Positions 8,638 through 17,330 of a stretch of 64,000 nt of DNA are shown one piece after another. The stretch spans positions 1 to 64,000 of the forward strand of contig JADIMI010000070.1 in the NCBI GenBank assembly GCA_017694845.1, read 5' to 3'. The translations under genes were made by a program, and so were the position numbers. The notes under the pieces are model-generated. The model did not search any database. It was given only the letters and a program-made list of their open reading frames with translations, and was not told the origin of the DNA. The first letter of the stretch is position 1. Every line of letters starts with the position of its first letter. This stretch comes from Candidatus Cryptobacteroides intestinavium (GTDB lineage: Bacteria > Bacteroidota > Bacteroidia > Bacteroidales > UBA932).

Positions 8638-9192
8638 ATGTCAAGGGTTTCAAAAGACATCCCGCGATGGATACGGTGGACAGTATATGCCCTCCTGACC
8701 ATATTCTGCCTGGCTTCGTGCATCAAGGACAGGATACCGCAGGGGGCTGACCTTGAGATCGGGGAGAGGCTTCCGGAATTTTCCGTGACAATGAATGATG
8801 GTTCCACGGTATCGACGGCGGACCTGCTCGGAGACATATCCTGCATCGTATTCTTCCACACGGGATGCCCGGACTGCCGGAAGACCCTGCCGCTGATCCA
8901 GGAACTCTATGACAGATACGGGAACGGGACTGCCAGATTCGTCTGCATAAGCCGCGAGGAAGGGGCCGGACCGGTAGCGGAATACTGGTCTGCAAACGGA
9001 TATACCATACCTTACTCGGCCCAGGATGACCGCCGGATCTACAACCTGTTCGCCACATTCGCCGTCCCGCGCATCTACTTATCGGACAGCGGAGGGACAA
9101 TAAGATATATCTACAGCGACAATCCGCTTCCGGATTTCAATGGCCTTGAATCCGCCATCAGCACCTTGTTATACGATAAAAGTCCTGACTGA
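8638..9192 (+). CDS. TlpA/AhpC-type thioredoxin-like lipoprotein
   Basis: A 184-residue lipoprotein with a thioredoxin fold. The N-terminal hydrophobic stretch ends in the lipobox LASC with Cys28 as the predicted lipidated residue. The redox pair Cys77-Cys80 lies in HTGCPDC, and a cis-proline region is present in FAVPRIYL. Such proteins act as disulfide reductants or thiol peroxidase-like proteins in the periplasm. It follows the SGNH hydrolase closely and converges on the TetR gene with 23 bases between them. Confidence 0.88.
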   Translation: MSRVSKDIPRWIRWTVYALLTIFCLASCIKDRIPQGADLEIGERLPEFSVTMNDGSTVSTADLLGDISCIVFFHTGCPDCRKTLPLIQELYDRYGNGTARFVCISREEGAGPVAEYWSANGYTIPYSAQDDRRIYNLFATFAVPRIYLSDSGGTIRYIYSDNPLPDFNGLESAISTLLYDKSPD

Positions 9193-9215
9193 CAGAGAAT
9201 AGACACGGATATGCG

Positions 9216-9827
9216 TCACGGCAGGAGAAGGTGCTCCATCTGACTGACGATATAGGGTTTCCACTGGGAGAGGATGTCGCTGTAGCTGAGGTCTTCCGTG
9301 ACAAATACAGCATTGACCATATTGCGTGAGAGCACCGGAAACAGCATAAGTCCGTAGAAAGCGAACAGGACATCATAGATCGGCACAGTCCTGAGCCTTC
9401 CCGCCGCCATTTCGGCCTGGAGGCTCTCGCGTATCCGGACAAAATACTCGGGCATCCCCATATCCTTGACTGTAACCTCCAGATGCGATATGTCCCGGTT
9501 GGCCTCTCCGAGAATAAAGGCAGGCAGATACGGATATTCCTTGAATGTCTCCAGATATTCATCCACTATCTCCCCTATCCTTTCCCCTATCGGTCTGTCC
9601 TTGGTCAGGATGTATTCTATTTTCGGGACCACGGATGCGATGATATCGGAGAACACTGCCGAGAACATCTTCTCCTTCGTCCTGAAATAATAATGCAGGG
9701 CAGGGCGGTTGATACCGGCGGCCTGGGCGATGTCGCTCATACTCGTGTTCTCAAATCCGCGCTCGATGAACAGGCGGCGGGCCTCACGAATGATTCTTTC
9801 TTCTGTGTCGTTGGTGGTCATAGGCAT
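9216..9827 (-). CDS. TetR/AcrR family transcriptional regulator
   Basis: A 203-residue regulator with an N-terminal TetR helix-turn-helix at about residues 10-57 (EARRLFIERGFENTSMSDIA, then HYYFRTKEKMF). The ligand-binding half is unlike any specific subfamily I recognise. It begins 6 bases after the end of the 1447-residue activase gene, so it is most likely the last gene of that transcript and may regulate it. A perfect 16-base palindrome beside the activase promoter (14229-14244) is a candidate operator. The start could be the ATG at 9827 or the one two codons later. Confidence 0.9.
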   Translation of the reverse strand: MPMTTNDTEERIIREARRLFIERGFENTSMSDIAQAAGINRPALHYYFRTKEKMFSAVFSDIIASVVPKIEYILTKDRPIGERIGEIVDEYLETFKEYPYLPAFILGEANRDISHLEVTVKDMGMPEYFVRIRESLQAEMAAGRLRTVPIYDVLFAFYGLMLFPVLSRNMVNAVFVTEDLSYSDILSQWKPYIVSQMEHLLLP

Positions 9828-9833
9828 TCAGTT

Positions 9834-12800
9834 TCAGTGATTGGGGGATGGGGTGACAGATCCTTCACTTCGTTCAGGATGACAAAGGGAGGACTGGTCA
9901 GGAGGACAGAATGGAGTGTGTCCAGAAGGGCAGGGAGAGGACTGGTCCGGCATCCGGATATTGTCGAGGAAGAGAAGAAGACGGTTGACAATGTTCACAT
10001 CGCTCACCCCGCTGTCGAAATCTATGGAAAGCAGGTTGATATCATGGTATGTCTTCTTTATCTTGTTTTCTATACCCCTTTCCACTATATGGTTCGCGAT
10101 ACATCCGAACGGCTGGAGAGAGATCACATTATTGACCCCGTGCCTGCAATAGGATGCGATTTCTGCCGGAAGGAGCCAGCCCTCCCCGAAAATCGCATTG
10201 AGGGATATCAGTTCCCTCCCGTATCCTGCCTCTTCGAAAATGTCTCCGAAAGGACGGTAATACCTGAAAACCGATGCGATATGGTCGACCTCCCTGACTT
10301 TCTTCATAAGGAACGAATAGAATCCGTCAAAGACGAATTCGGGCACCCGGCTACGATCAAGTCCGCTCTGCTTCTTTGTCCTGCGGTTGACGAAATACTG
10401 CAGGAAGAAATCGGTCAGCACCGGAGGGACTATCTCTATCCCCCTGTCCATCAGCCATCCGGTAACGTTCCTATGGGCAAAGGGATTGAACTTGAGATAT
10501 ATCTCGCCTACTACTCCGACCTTGGCTGTCTCACGTTCGCTGCATATCTCGTCAAAATCCCCTGCTGCCTTTCCGAGAAGATCCAGAAGACGGCCGGCAA
10601 TGTCCTTCCCCTCCCTTATCACCGCCGCGGCCTTGTCCAGATATCTGTCCTTCAGGCGTATAGCCGCCCCCGGGACCGTCTCCCTGACTGCAGACGGATA
10701 ATAGAATTTGGCTATACAGTCACTGTAAAGCACTGCATAGAAAGCAGGTATGAGGATTTTCGCCCAGTTGACCCTGAATCCAGGCTGTACATTCTCTATC
10801 CCGCTGCCCACGGAGACCGAAATCACCGGCACATCTGCGTAACCTGCATCGACAAGCGCCTTCTTTATAAGGGATATGTAATTGCTTGCACGACACTGGC
10901 CTCCGGTCTGGGTGATGGCCACAGCTGTAGAAGAAGTGTCATATTTTCCGGACTTCAGGGCCTTGATAATGTCCCCCACCACAAGAGTGGCAGGATAGCA
11001 CACTTCGTTATTGGCATATTTCAGCCCCCAGTCACACGATTCCTCATCGCTCAGGGGAAGGTTTTCGACATCATATCCTGCCAGTCCCATAACTGCCGGT
11101 ATCAGCGGGGAAATGAAAGGAGTGAAGAACGGAGCCAGGATCTTCCTGTGTCTGTCCTCATGGCCGAACACCGGTACAGTTCTGAATCCGTCTGCCTTAC
11201 GCTGTCTGTCCCGCGACATTCCCAGGCTCTCCACAAGAGACCTGATACGCAGCTTCATAGATCCTGCATTGTCGATATCATCGAGTTTCAGCAACGTCAG
11301 TGATTTCCCGTGAGCCATCAGCATATCCCTCACTGCATCCGTCAGGAAGGCATCCGGGCCGCATCCGAACGATGTAAGCTGGACACACTGTACATCATCT
11401 CCCTGCACCGCAGCCCACTTGGCGGCTTTGAGAATCCTGTTGGTATATGCCCACTGTGACACGAAATGCACATCATCGAGCGGGATATCCATTCCTCTGA
11501 CTATATCATCAGAAATCACATCCGCCCCCATTCCGGAGATAATGTCGGATACCTTGTGCTGTATAAGAGGATCGGTATGATACGGACGACCGAGAAGCAT
11601 AATGACAAGATGGCCCTTCTTCCTGGCAGCCTCCAGCACATCCATACACGCGCCGGACACATCCGCTGCGTATCTCGCTTCCGCCTCTTCCGCCTTTGAA
11701 ACGGCAGCCAGAGCAGTCTGGCGGTCAACCCCGAGCCCTGCAAGATAGGAAATGCACTGTCTGTGCATCTGCTCCCTGTCCTTGAATGTCACCACAGGGG
11801 AATCTATCGGCACATCACCGGACTGAACGCTGCGGATGACCTCCGAATATCCTGTCACTATAGGACAGTTGTAGCTGTTCTGCTCCTTCCCCGACCTTTC
11901 GTATACGACAAAAGGCATCAGTATCCTGTCCACGGATTTGGAGCACAGATTCTCTATATGGCTGTGCACTATTTTCGCCGGGAAACAGATGTTGTCTGAC
12001 ATCACCATACAGGCGACCCGCTCGTATGCCTTGTACAAGGAGGAATCCGACAGCACCGCATCCATACCGGAAGCGGTGACCAAAGTATGCCAGAACGGGA
12101 ACTCTTCATACATATTGAGGCACCTGGGAATACCGATACGCAGTCTTCTGCCAGGAGTTGGAATGACAGCATCAGTACAAGCCCTATTGAAAAGCAGTCC
12201 GGATTTCTCCGGATAAATATTTGCTCCGGGGGTACGTGCTCCAGTGCCGTTGGAGAATACCCTTTCGCACCTGTTGCCGGAATAATAATATGCTCCCTCC
12301 CCGAATCGGTAACGCACTACAAGGCAGCTGTTGTCACAGCCCTTGCAGTTAAGGGTCGATGACGTGTACTTCGCCCTCGATGCCATACTGTCAAGCCTGA
12401 CAGGGGCGCAGTGCACAATCTCTCCCTCCCCGGCCTTTTCCTTTGCATACAGCGCGCAGCCGTATGCCCCCATCAGCTCCGGAGCATCGCATCTGGATAC
12501 CTTGCAGCCGGTCAGGTTTTCGAGAGCCTTGACCACCGCATCATTGCGCATTGTCCCGCCCTGGACGACTATATGCCTGCCGAGAGCAGCAGGATTGTTG
12601 AGTTTGAGAACCTTATACAGACAGTTCTTTATCACTGAATACGAGAGGCCTGCTGCAATATCCTCGAGACAGGCCCCTTCACGAAGAACCTGTTTCACCT
12701 TGGAATTCATAAATACAGTGCAGCGTGTCCCGAGATCGCACGGAGTCTTCGACCGGCAGGCTGCACCGGCGAATTCCGATGCCGAATACCCGAGCGACCG

Positions 12801-14177
12801 TGCGAAGGTCTCAATGAAAGATCCGCATCCTGATGAACAGGCCTCGTTTATCTCTATCCTGTCTATGACACCGTCATTGACGAATATGGCCTTCATATCC
12901 TGCCCGCCTATATCGAGGATGAACGAGACTTCACTGTCCATACTCCTTGCAGCCCTGTAATGCGCCATCGTCTCCACTATTCCGGCATCCAGTCCGAACG
13001 CAGCACGTATCAGATCCTCTCCGTATCCTGTGGAGCAGCTCGCAGCGATATCCAGCACCGCCCCTTTCGCGGCACATTCAGCCGCAAGCCTGCCGAAACC
13101 CTCGCTGACGGCATTCACCGGATTCCCTCCGTTGGGACAGTACCAGGAAAACACCATCCTGCCATCAGTGTCCAGCAGGACAATCTTCGTTGTAGTGGAA
13201 CCCGAATCTATTCCGAGATATACCCGGTTCTCCCCGGCTCCGAGTTCCGCCTTCCGCACACCGGATGCCGATATACGGGCCTTCCAGCCGTCATAATGCG
13301 CCTGGTCCCTGAATATCGGAGGCAGCCCTCCGGATACAGACCGTGCCGCCCCCAGCATTGAATCTATCATTGCCGACAGAGCCGACAGAGACATCGAAGC
13401 CTTGCCGGCAGCCTCCAGCGCCGCCCCGGATGCCGTGAGAAGGCTTCCATTCTCCGGCACGACTATATCATTTTCCTTCAGTGAAAGATAGTCCGCGAAT
13501 GATTTCCTGAGAGCAGGGATGAAGGTAAGAGGACCTCCGCAGAAAAGCACAGGCGGCTCTATCTGACGGCCGTGGGCCAGCGTCACTACAGTCTGGATGG
13601 TCACTGCGTGGAAAATCGAAGCGGCGATATCTTCCCTGCTGACATTCCTGGCAATGAGATTCTGGATGTCCGTCTTGCAGAACACCCCGCACCGCGAGGC
13701 CACAGGATATACCCGTCCTGCCTTGAGTGCCAGGTCACCGAGCACATCCACAGGGACATCGAGGATAATGGCCATCTGGTCAATGAAAGCCCCGGTGCCA
13801 CCGGCGCAGTTGCCGTTCATCCTGAGGTCAGTCGCATTGCCCGGACCGAAGAAGACCACCTTGGCATCCTCCCCGCCGATGTCTATCATCGTGGATACAC
13901 CGGGATAGTTCTTCCGGATGGCATTCGCCGCCGCCACGACTTCCTGGACAAACGGCAGCCCCGTCTTCTCCGCCACCCCCATTCCGATAGAGCCCGTGAA
14001 GCACACCGACACTTCCGTATCACCTGCTTTCTTCTGCAAGGTATCGAAAAATTCGGCAAGGATCTCCCTGATCCTGGCTCCGTGCCTCACATATACAGTA
14101 TGGTAGATATTCCCCTTATCATCAGACGCCACCATCTTGGCCGTGGTGGAGCCTATATCGATTCCTATGTTCAACAT
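9834..14177 (-). CDS. 2-hydroxyacyl-CoA dehydratase activase-like protein (BadF/BcrAD + DUF2229)
   Basis: A 1447-residue protein with two ASKHA ATPase domains. The first spans residues 1 to about 260 (GIDIGSTTAKM) and the second about 317-600 (GIDSGSTTTKI). Each has a DIGGxD phosphate motif. The second carries Cys447 and Cys451 in ACSSGCGSF plus Cys480 and Cys486, fitting the [4Fe-4S] activator of 2-hydroxyacyl-CoA dehydratases. A Cys cluster (CKGCDNSC) and DUF2229/HgdB-like segments (RIGIPRCLNMYEE; TQTGGQCRASNY) follow. Smaller activators drive ATP-dependent electron transfer to a dehydratase; the function of this large fused form is not established. The final 35-40 codons read through a dispersed repeat, giving a PERSEG-containing tail. 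It is expressed from a strong predicted promoter and followed by a TetR gene. Confidence 0.88.
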   Translation of the reverse strand: MLNIGIDIGSTTAKMVASDDKGNIYHTVYVRHGARIREILAEFFDTLQKKAGDTEVSVCFTGSIGMGVAEKTGLPFVQEVVAAANAIRKNYPGVSTMIDIGGEDAKVVFFGPGNATDLRMNGNCAGGTGAFIDQMAIILDVPVDVLGDLALKAGRVYPVASRCGVFCKTDIQNLIARNVSREDIAASIFHAVTIQTVVTLAHGRQIEPPVLFCGGPLTFIPALRKSFADYLSLKENDIVVPENGSLLTASGAALEAAGKASMSLSALSAMIDSMLGAARSVSGGLPPIFRDQAHYDGWKARISASGVRKAELGAGENRVYLGIDSGSTTTKIVLLDTDGRMVFSWYCPNGGNPVNAVSEGFGRLAAECAAKGAVLDIAASCSTGYGEDLIRAAFGLDAGIVETMAHYRAARSMDSEVSFILDIGGQDMKAIFVNDGVIDRIEINEACSSGCGSFIETFARSLGYSASEFAGAACRSKTPCDLGTRCTVFMNSKVKQVLREGACLEDIAAGLSYSVIKNCLYKVLKLNNPAALGRHIVVQGGTMRNDAVVKALENLTGCKVSRCDAPELMGAYGCALYAKEKAGEGEIVHCAPVRLDSMASRAKYTSSTLNCKGCDNSCLVVRYRFGEGAYYYSGNRCERVFSNGTGARTPGANIYPEKSGLLFNRACTDAVIPTPGRRLRIGIPRCLNMYEEFPFWHTLVTASGMDAVLSDSSLYKAYERVACMVMSDNICFPAKIVHSHIENLCSKSVDRILMPFVVYERSGKEQNSYNCPIVTGYSEVIRSVQSGDVPIDSPVVTFKDREQMHRQCISYLAGLGVDRQTALAAVSKAEEAEARYAADVSGACMDVLEAARKKGHLVIMLLGRPYHTDPLIQHKVSDIISGMGADVISDDIVRGMDIPLDDVHFVSQWAYTNRILKAAKWAAVQGDDVQCVQLTSFGCGPDAFLTDAVRDMLMAHGKSLTLLKLDDIDNAGSMKLRIRSLVESLGMSRDRQRKADGFRTVPVFGHEDRHRKILAPFFTPFISPLIPAVMGLAGYDVENLPLSDEESCDWGLKYANNEVCYPATLVVGDIIKALKSGKYDTSSTAVAITQTGGQCRASNYISLIKKALVDAGYADVPVISVSVGSGIENVQPGFRVNWAKILIPAFYAVLYSDCIAKFYYPSAVRETVPGAAIRLKDRYLDKAAAVIREGKDIAGRLLDLLGKAAGDFDEICSERETAKVGVVGEIYLKFNPFAHRNVTGWLMDRGIEIVPPVLTDFFLQYFVNRRTKKQSGLDRSRVPEFVFDGFYSFLMKKVREVDHIASVFRYYRPFGDIFEEAGYGRELISLNAIFGEGWLLPAEIASYCRHGVNNVISLQPFGCIANHIVERGIENKIKKTYHDINLLSIDFDSGVSDVNIVNRLLLFLDNIRMPDQSSPCPSGHTPFCPPDQSSLCHPERSEGSVTPSPNH
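9854..9886. repeat. GAATGACA-family repeat forming the 3' end of the activase gene
   Basis: The sequence TGACAGATCCTTCACTTC followed by GTTCAGGATGACA matches one half of the dispersed palindromic family. On the minus strand it encodes the residues HPERSEGSV near the C terminus of the activase. The adjacent 9887-9960 is also repetitive: PDQSS is encoded twice. Confidence 0.75.
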
Positions 14178-14228
14178 CTGCGTGATTTTAAGACAGTTGC
14201 GCCACCTGTCCCGGAAACAGAGACCCGC

Positions 14229-14244
14229 CTGACACTACTGTCAG
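14229..14244. promoter_or_regulatory. Candidate TetR operator, 16-base palindrome
   Basis: CTGACACTACTGTCAG consists of perfect 6-base arms around a 4-base centre. It lies 3 bases downstream of the -7 box of the activase promoter, overlapping the expected transcription start. Size and position fit a TetR-family operator, and a TetR gene ends the same operon. An RNA hairpin at the transcript start is the alternative. This is inference from position and symmetry. Confidence 0.4.
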
Positions 14245-14247
14245 ACA

Positions 14248-14279
14248 CAAATGTAAAAACATTTTCCCTATACAGCAAA
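14248..14279 (-). promoter_or_regulatory. Promoter of the activase-TetR operon
   Basis: Minus-strand TTTG-N20-TACATTTG is an exact match to both boxes of the Bacteroidota housekeeping promoter with ideal spacing. It lies about 70 bases upstream of the ATG at 14177. Confidence 0.75.
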
Positions 14280-14593
14280 GATTTTTCTGCTTTTCAGTCC
14301 GCTTTTATCACCATAGACGCAGCCGGGACTCTGTCTCCATAGACGCAGCTGCCAGGCGGAGTGAAGAATCCGAAGACAGAGCATTGTCATCCTGAACGTC
14401 CATTGTCATCCTAAGCGTCCATTGTCATCCTGAGCATCAGCGAAGGATCCGGAGTACCACTCGGGGCTCGGTGACGGCTTCCTGCACCAGATTCTTCGCT
14501 GACGCTCAGAATGACAGAGCACCGAGGCCCAGAATGACAGAGTGCTTCCGAACAGAATGAACAACAATGTACCTGCACTCTTCGGTGGACATC

Positions 14594-14644
14594 GGACCGC
14601 GAACAACGATAATTTGTAACATCTGGTTCTCTACAACATCTCCG
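14594..14644 (+). repeat. Truncated copy of the 71-bp inverted-repeat element
   Basis: The left arm GGACCGCGAACA (14594-14605) is followed by AACGATAATTTGTAAC, which matches the interior of the full copies at 38283 and 54923. The right arm TGTTCGCGGTCC is absent. The match stops around 14644, where the first 61-bp element begins, which suggests that the second element replaced the right half. Confidence 0.6.
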
Positions 14645-14705
14645 GAGATATGCACCCCAAGGATGCCAATGAAGGCGTATATCGAGTGTCGGCCGCGCAT
14701 ATCTC
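14645..14705. repeat. 61-bp miniature inverted-repeat element, copy 1
   Basis: Ends are GAGATATGC (14645-14653) and its perfect reverse complement GCATATCTC (14697-14705). An internal GCGTATATC lies in the middle. It is repeated 73 bases later with the same length. Confidence 0.7.
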
Positions 14706-14717
14706 GACATTTGCATA

Positions 14718-14778
14718 GAGATATGCTCCCCGATGATGCCACTGGGAGCGTATATCAAGGATTACCGGTGCATATCTC
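14718..14778. repeat. 61-bp miniature inverted-repeat element, copy 2
   Basis: It has the same 9-base ends as copy 1 (GAGATATGC at 14718-14726 and GCATATCTC at 14770-14778) and the same total length. The interior is similar but diverged: GATGATGCCACTGGGAGCG against GGATGCCAATGAAGGCG. The two copies are in direct orientation, separated by 12 bases. Confidence 0.7.
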
Positions 14779-14919
14779 GCGAGCCCCAGATTCTTCGCTG
14801 GTCGCTCAGAATGACAGAGCACCGCGGGCAGGACAAAGTACCGAGGGGCGGAAGGACATAGGATCGCCTGCTCGGAAGGACAGAGGAGCGGGGAACAGAC
14901 CGAGAGAAGACCTGCCGGG

Positions 14920-16251
14920 CTACCGCTTCTCCCAGATATAGACCTTGTCGGAACGGCGGAGCTTCACAGGCTGCGGACGGGACTCCGCCCCGGAATGGCC
15001 ATCTTCGTGGACGCCTTCCTCACTTCCGGCTGAAGCGAGATGGCACGGTATCGAGCAGTACACCCCTTTCTCCGCCTTGTCCACCGGCTTCAGGTCGACC
15101 CTGATCTCCTCTACATCCATTTCCACCACCCCCGTGGAAGGGCCAATGATCAGTATAGTATCCCCCTTATGCAATGGCGCGGACTCTATGAGGATTTCCG
15201 CCACGCCGAGCTTCGCGAACCAGTTCGTGACCTTGCCGCAATAGACCTTCTGCCTCGTGGCCTTGCTACCGTAGACCTCGCTCCACTCGCCAAGCCTCGC
15301 CCCCTGATAATAACCATCCCAGAAACCTCTGTTGAACACCTCTGACAGCTCGGCCTTGAGCCCTGAGGCAAACTCGGGAGTGAATGTACCGTCACATACG
15401 GCATCAGCTGCACGCCTGTAGCACGACACCACCTTGCGCACATATTCAGCGGAACGCGCCCGCCCCTCTATCTTGAGAACCTTCACCCCGGCATCCAGCA
15501 TCATATCGATGAACTCTATGGTGCACAGGTCCTTCGGAGACATTATGTATTTATTGTCCACCACAAGCCGGCTGCCGGTCTCGAGGTCGGTCACTTCATA
15601 CCCGCGGCGGCATATCTGGTAGCATGACCCTCTGTTGGCGGATGCCCCGTATTCGTGCAGGCTGAGATAACATTTTCCCGAAACAGCCATACAGAGGGCG
15701 CCGTGCGCGAACATTTCTATTTCCACAGGGCGGCCTGACGGCCCCTTGATGCCATCCCTTTTTATGATGCCGTAGATCTCCTTGACCTGATGCAGATTGA
15801 GTTCCCTGGCAAGCACGATGACATCTGCAAACTGAGCATAGAACCGCAGAGCCTCCGAATTGGATATGCTGAGCTGTGTCGATATATGCACCTCGACACC
15901 GATGCTCCTGGCATAGGATATGGCGGCCATATCGGAAGCGATGACAGCAGTGATGCCTGCAGCCTTTGCGGCATCGAGGGTCCTGCGCATATCCTCCAGA
16001 TCCTCTTCATACAGCACTATATTGAGCGTAAGATACGTCCTGACACCGGCCTCCGAGCATATACGGACAATCTCAGGAAGATCCTCCATCCTGAAATTGT
16101 TCGCAGAATGCGAACGCATATTAAGTCTCTCGACCCCGAAATACACTGAATCCGCCCCGCCCTGGATGGCAGCCTGCAGACACTCGAAATTGCCTGCAGG
16201 AGCCATTATCTCGGGCCGCGTCACATAAACTGTCTCTGTATTATTATCCAT
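14920..16251 (-). CDS. U32 family peptidase, tRNA-hydroxylation protein TrhP-like
   Basis: A 443-residue U32 (collagenase-like) protein. The N terminus PEIMAPAGNFECLQAAIQGG and the FAHGALCMAVSGKCYLS and NRGSCYQICRRGYEV motifs mark the family, with conserved Cys residues in the latter two. The C-terminal beta-barrel-like part is present. E. coli YegQ/TrhP and B. subtilis YrrO, of similar length, are needed for 5-hydroxyuridine formation at position 34 of tRNA; which U32 subgroup this is cannot be settled by eye. It is the last gene of a three-gene minus-strand operon, 33 bases after the polyprenyl synthase. Confidence 0.88.
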   Translation of the reverse strand: MDNNTETVYVTRPEIMAPAGNFECLQAAIQGGADSVYFGVERLNMRSHSANNFRMEDLPEIVRICSEAGVRTYLTLNIVLYEEDLEDMRRTLDAAKAAGITAVIASDMAAISYARSIGVEVHISTQLSISNSEALRFYAQFADVIVLARELNLHQVKEIYGIIKRDGIKGPSGRPVEIEMFAHGALCMAVSGKCYLSLHEYGASANRGSCYQICRRGYEVTDLETGSRLVVDNKYIMSPKDLCTIEFIDMMLDAGVKVLKIEGRARSAEYVRKVVSCYRRAADAVCDGTFTPEFASGLKAELSEVFNRGFWDGYYQGARLGEWSEVYGSKATRQKVYCGKVTNWFAKLGVAEILIESAPLHKGDTILIIGPSTGVVEMDVEEIRVDLKPVDKAEKGVYCSIPCHLASAGSEEGVHEDGHSGAESRPQPVKLRRSDKVYIWEKR

Positions 16252-16284
16252 TCCCAGACCTGTATTGTGAATCTCTGCCGACGG

Positions 16285-17301
16285 CTACCTGTTCCTGCCG
16301 AGCAGCCTGTCTGCATAACGGTGGATCACCTCATAGCGGATCTTGCCGAGTCCTATCATCCCTGCATAATCCATCGCCTTGGCGTGGAGCTTGATAATCT
16401 CGTATTTCGCATCCTCATCCACACCTATCTCTTCGTATATCGCCTTCACCCTGGATATCTTCGTCTCCTTTTCCGCGTCGGTGACCGCATTCATCGACAT
16501 CGCATCGAGAAGGGCCGTCCTGCCGTATGCCGCGTCGATGACACCCGACTTCTCCATCTCACCGCTCTTCTCCAGCGCTCTTGTCAGCAGCCAGCTCTTC
16601 TTGTTGTTGACAATGTCCCCTCCTATCGCCTTCCCGAAGACATCCGGATCCCCGAAGACATCCAGATAGTCATCGGTTATCTGGAATGCAAGTCCCAGAT
16701 CATATCCGAACCGGTAGAAATAGTCGCAGGCCCTCTCATCCGCTCCTGCTATGAGCGCGCCCAGCTTTGCAGAGCACGCTATCAATACAGCCGTCTTCAG
16801 ACCTATCATCTTCATATAGTCCTCCATCGGCACTTCATCACGTGTCTCAAAATCCATGTCATACTGCTGGCCTTCACATACCTGGGCAGCCGTAGTCGTG
16901 AAAAGGTCCAGCACCTGCGGAAGGACCGGCACAGGAGATCTCGCGATCATCCTGTAGCTTTCGATGGACATCACATCCCCGGACAGGATCGCGGTATTGT
17001 CTCCCCATTTTCTGCATACGGTCAGCTCCCCTCTCCTCATCTCGGCATTGTCCATAATGTCATCATGGATAAGAGTGAAACTGTGGAAGACCTCCAGAGC
17101 GGCAGCCGGTGACAGGATCTCCTCTGTAAATGCATCCTTGTACAGGGAATAGACCGTAAGGCACAGCCTCGGACGGACCCTTTTTCCTCCAAGGGCCATC
17201 ATATAGCGCAAAGGATCATACAGGCCGGCAGGCTCTGCCGTAAACTTCATCTCCGAGAACAGTCTGTCAAGGACTTCCTCTATCTGACTTTCATTGACCA
17301 T
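16285..17301 (-). CDS. Polyprenyl (farnesyl/geranylgeranyl) diphosphate synthase
   Basis: A 338-residue trans-isoprenyl diphosphate synthase. The first Asp-rich motif DDIMD is at residues 80-84, following HSFTLIH. The second, DDYLD, lies in GLAFQITDDYLDVFGDPD. GGKRVRPRL near the N terminus binds diphosphate. It condenses isopentenyl diphosphate with an allylic diphosphate for quinone and cell-wall lipid carriers. Chain length cannot be assigned safely from these motifs. It sits between the protease-glycosidase fusion (29-base gap) and the U32 gene. ispD, another isoprenoid gene, is 7 kb away. Confidence 0.93.
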   Translation of the reverse strand: MVNESQIEEVLDRLFSEMKFTAEPAGLYDPLRYMMALGGKRVRPRLCLTVYSLYKDAFTEEILSPAAALEVFHSFTLIHDDIMDNAEMRRGELTVCRKWGDNTAILSGDVMSIESYRMIARSPVPVLPQVLDLFTTTAAQVCEGQQYDMDFETRDEVPMEDYMKMIGLKTAVLIACSAKLGALIAGADERACDYFYRFGYDLGLAFQITDDYLDVFGDPDVFGKAIGGDIVNNKKSWLLTRALEKSGEMEKSGVIDAAYGRTALLDAMSMNAVTDAEKETKISRVKAIYEEIGVDEDAKYEIIKLHAKAMDYAGMIGLGKIRYEVIHRYADRLLGRNR

Positions 17302-17330
17302 ATCCGTAAATTTTAAGACATTGTTTTCTT

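Larger units (their letters stand above)
14178..14919. other. 742-base intergenic region rich in repeats
   Basis: No gene is supported here. The left end holds the activase promoter and palindrome. From about 14310 there are CCATAGACGCAGC pieces and three CATTGTCATCCT units (14390-14435). CAGATTCTTCGCTGACGCTC with GAATGACA units follows at about 14489-14545. Next come a half copy of the 71-bp inverted-repeat element (from 14594), two 61-bp inverted-repeat elements (14645-14778), and another TTCTTCGCT-GAATGACA unit (14790-14820) trailing into degenerate GGACAG units up to the U32 peptidase gene end. Confidence 0.85.

Noticed and set aside
9483..11303. A 606-codon open frame on the plus strand
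   Set aside because: It lies antisense to the activase gene and the end of the TetR gene. Its translation has no recognisable domain, and it reflects codon bias of the opposite strand.
14178..14919. tRNA or small-RNA gene in the repeat nest
   Set aside because: I looked for cloverleaf-type pairing and a T-arm sequence and saw none; the pairing present is explained by the inverted-repeat elements.
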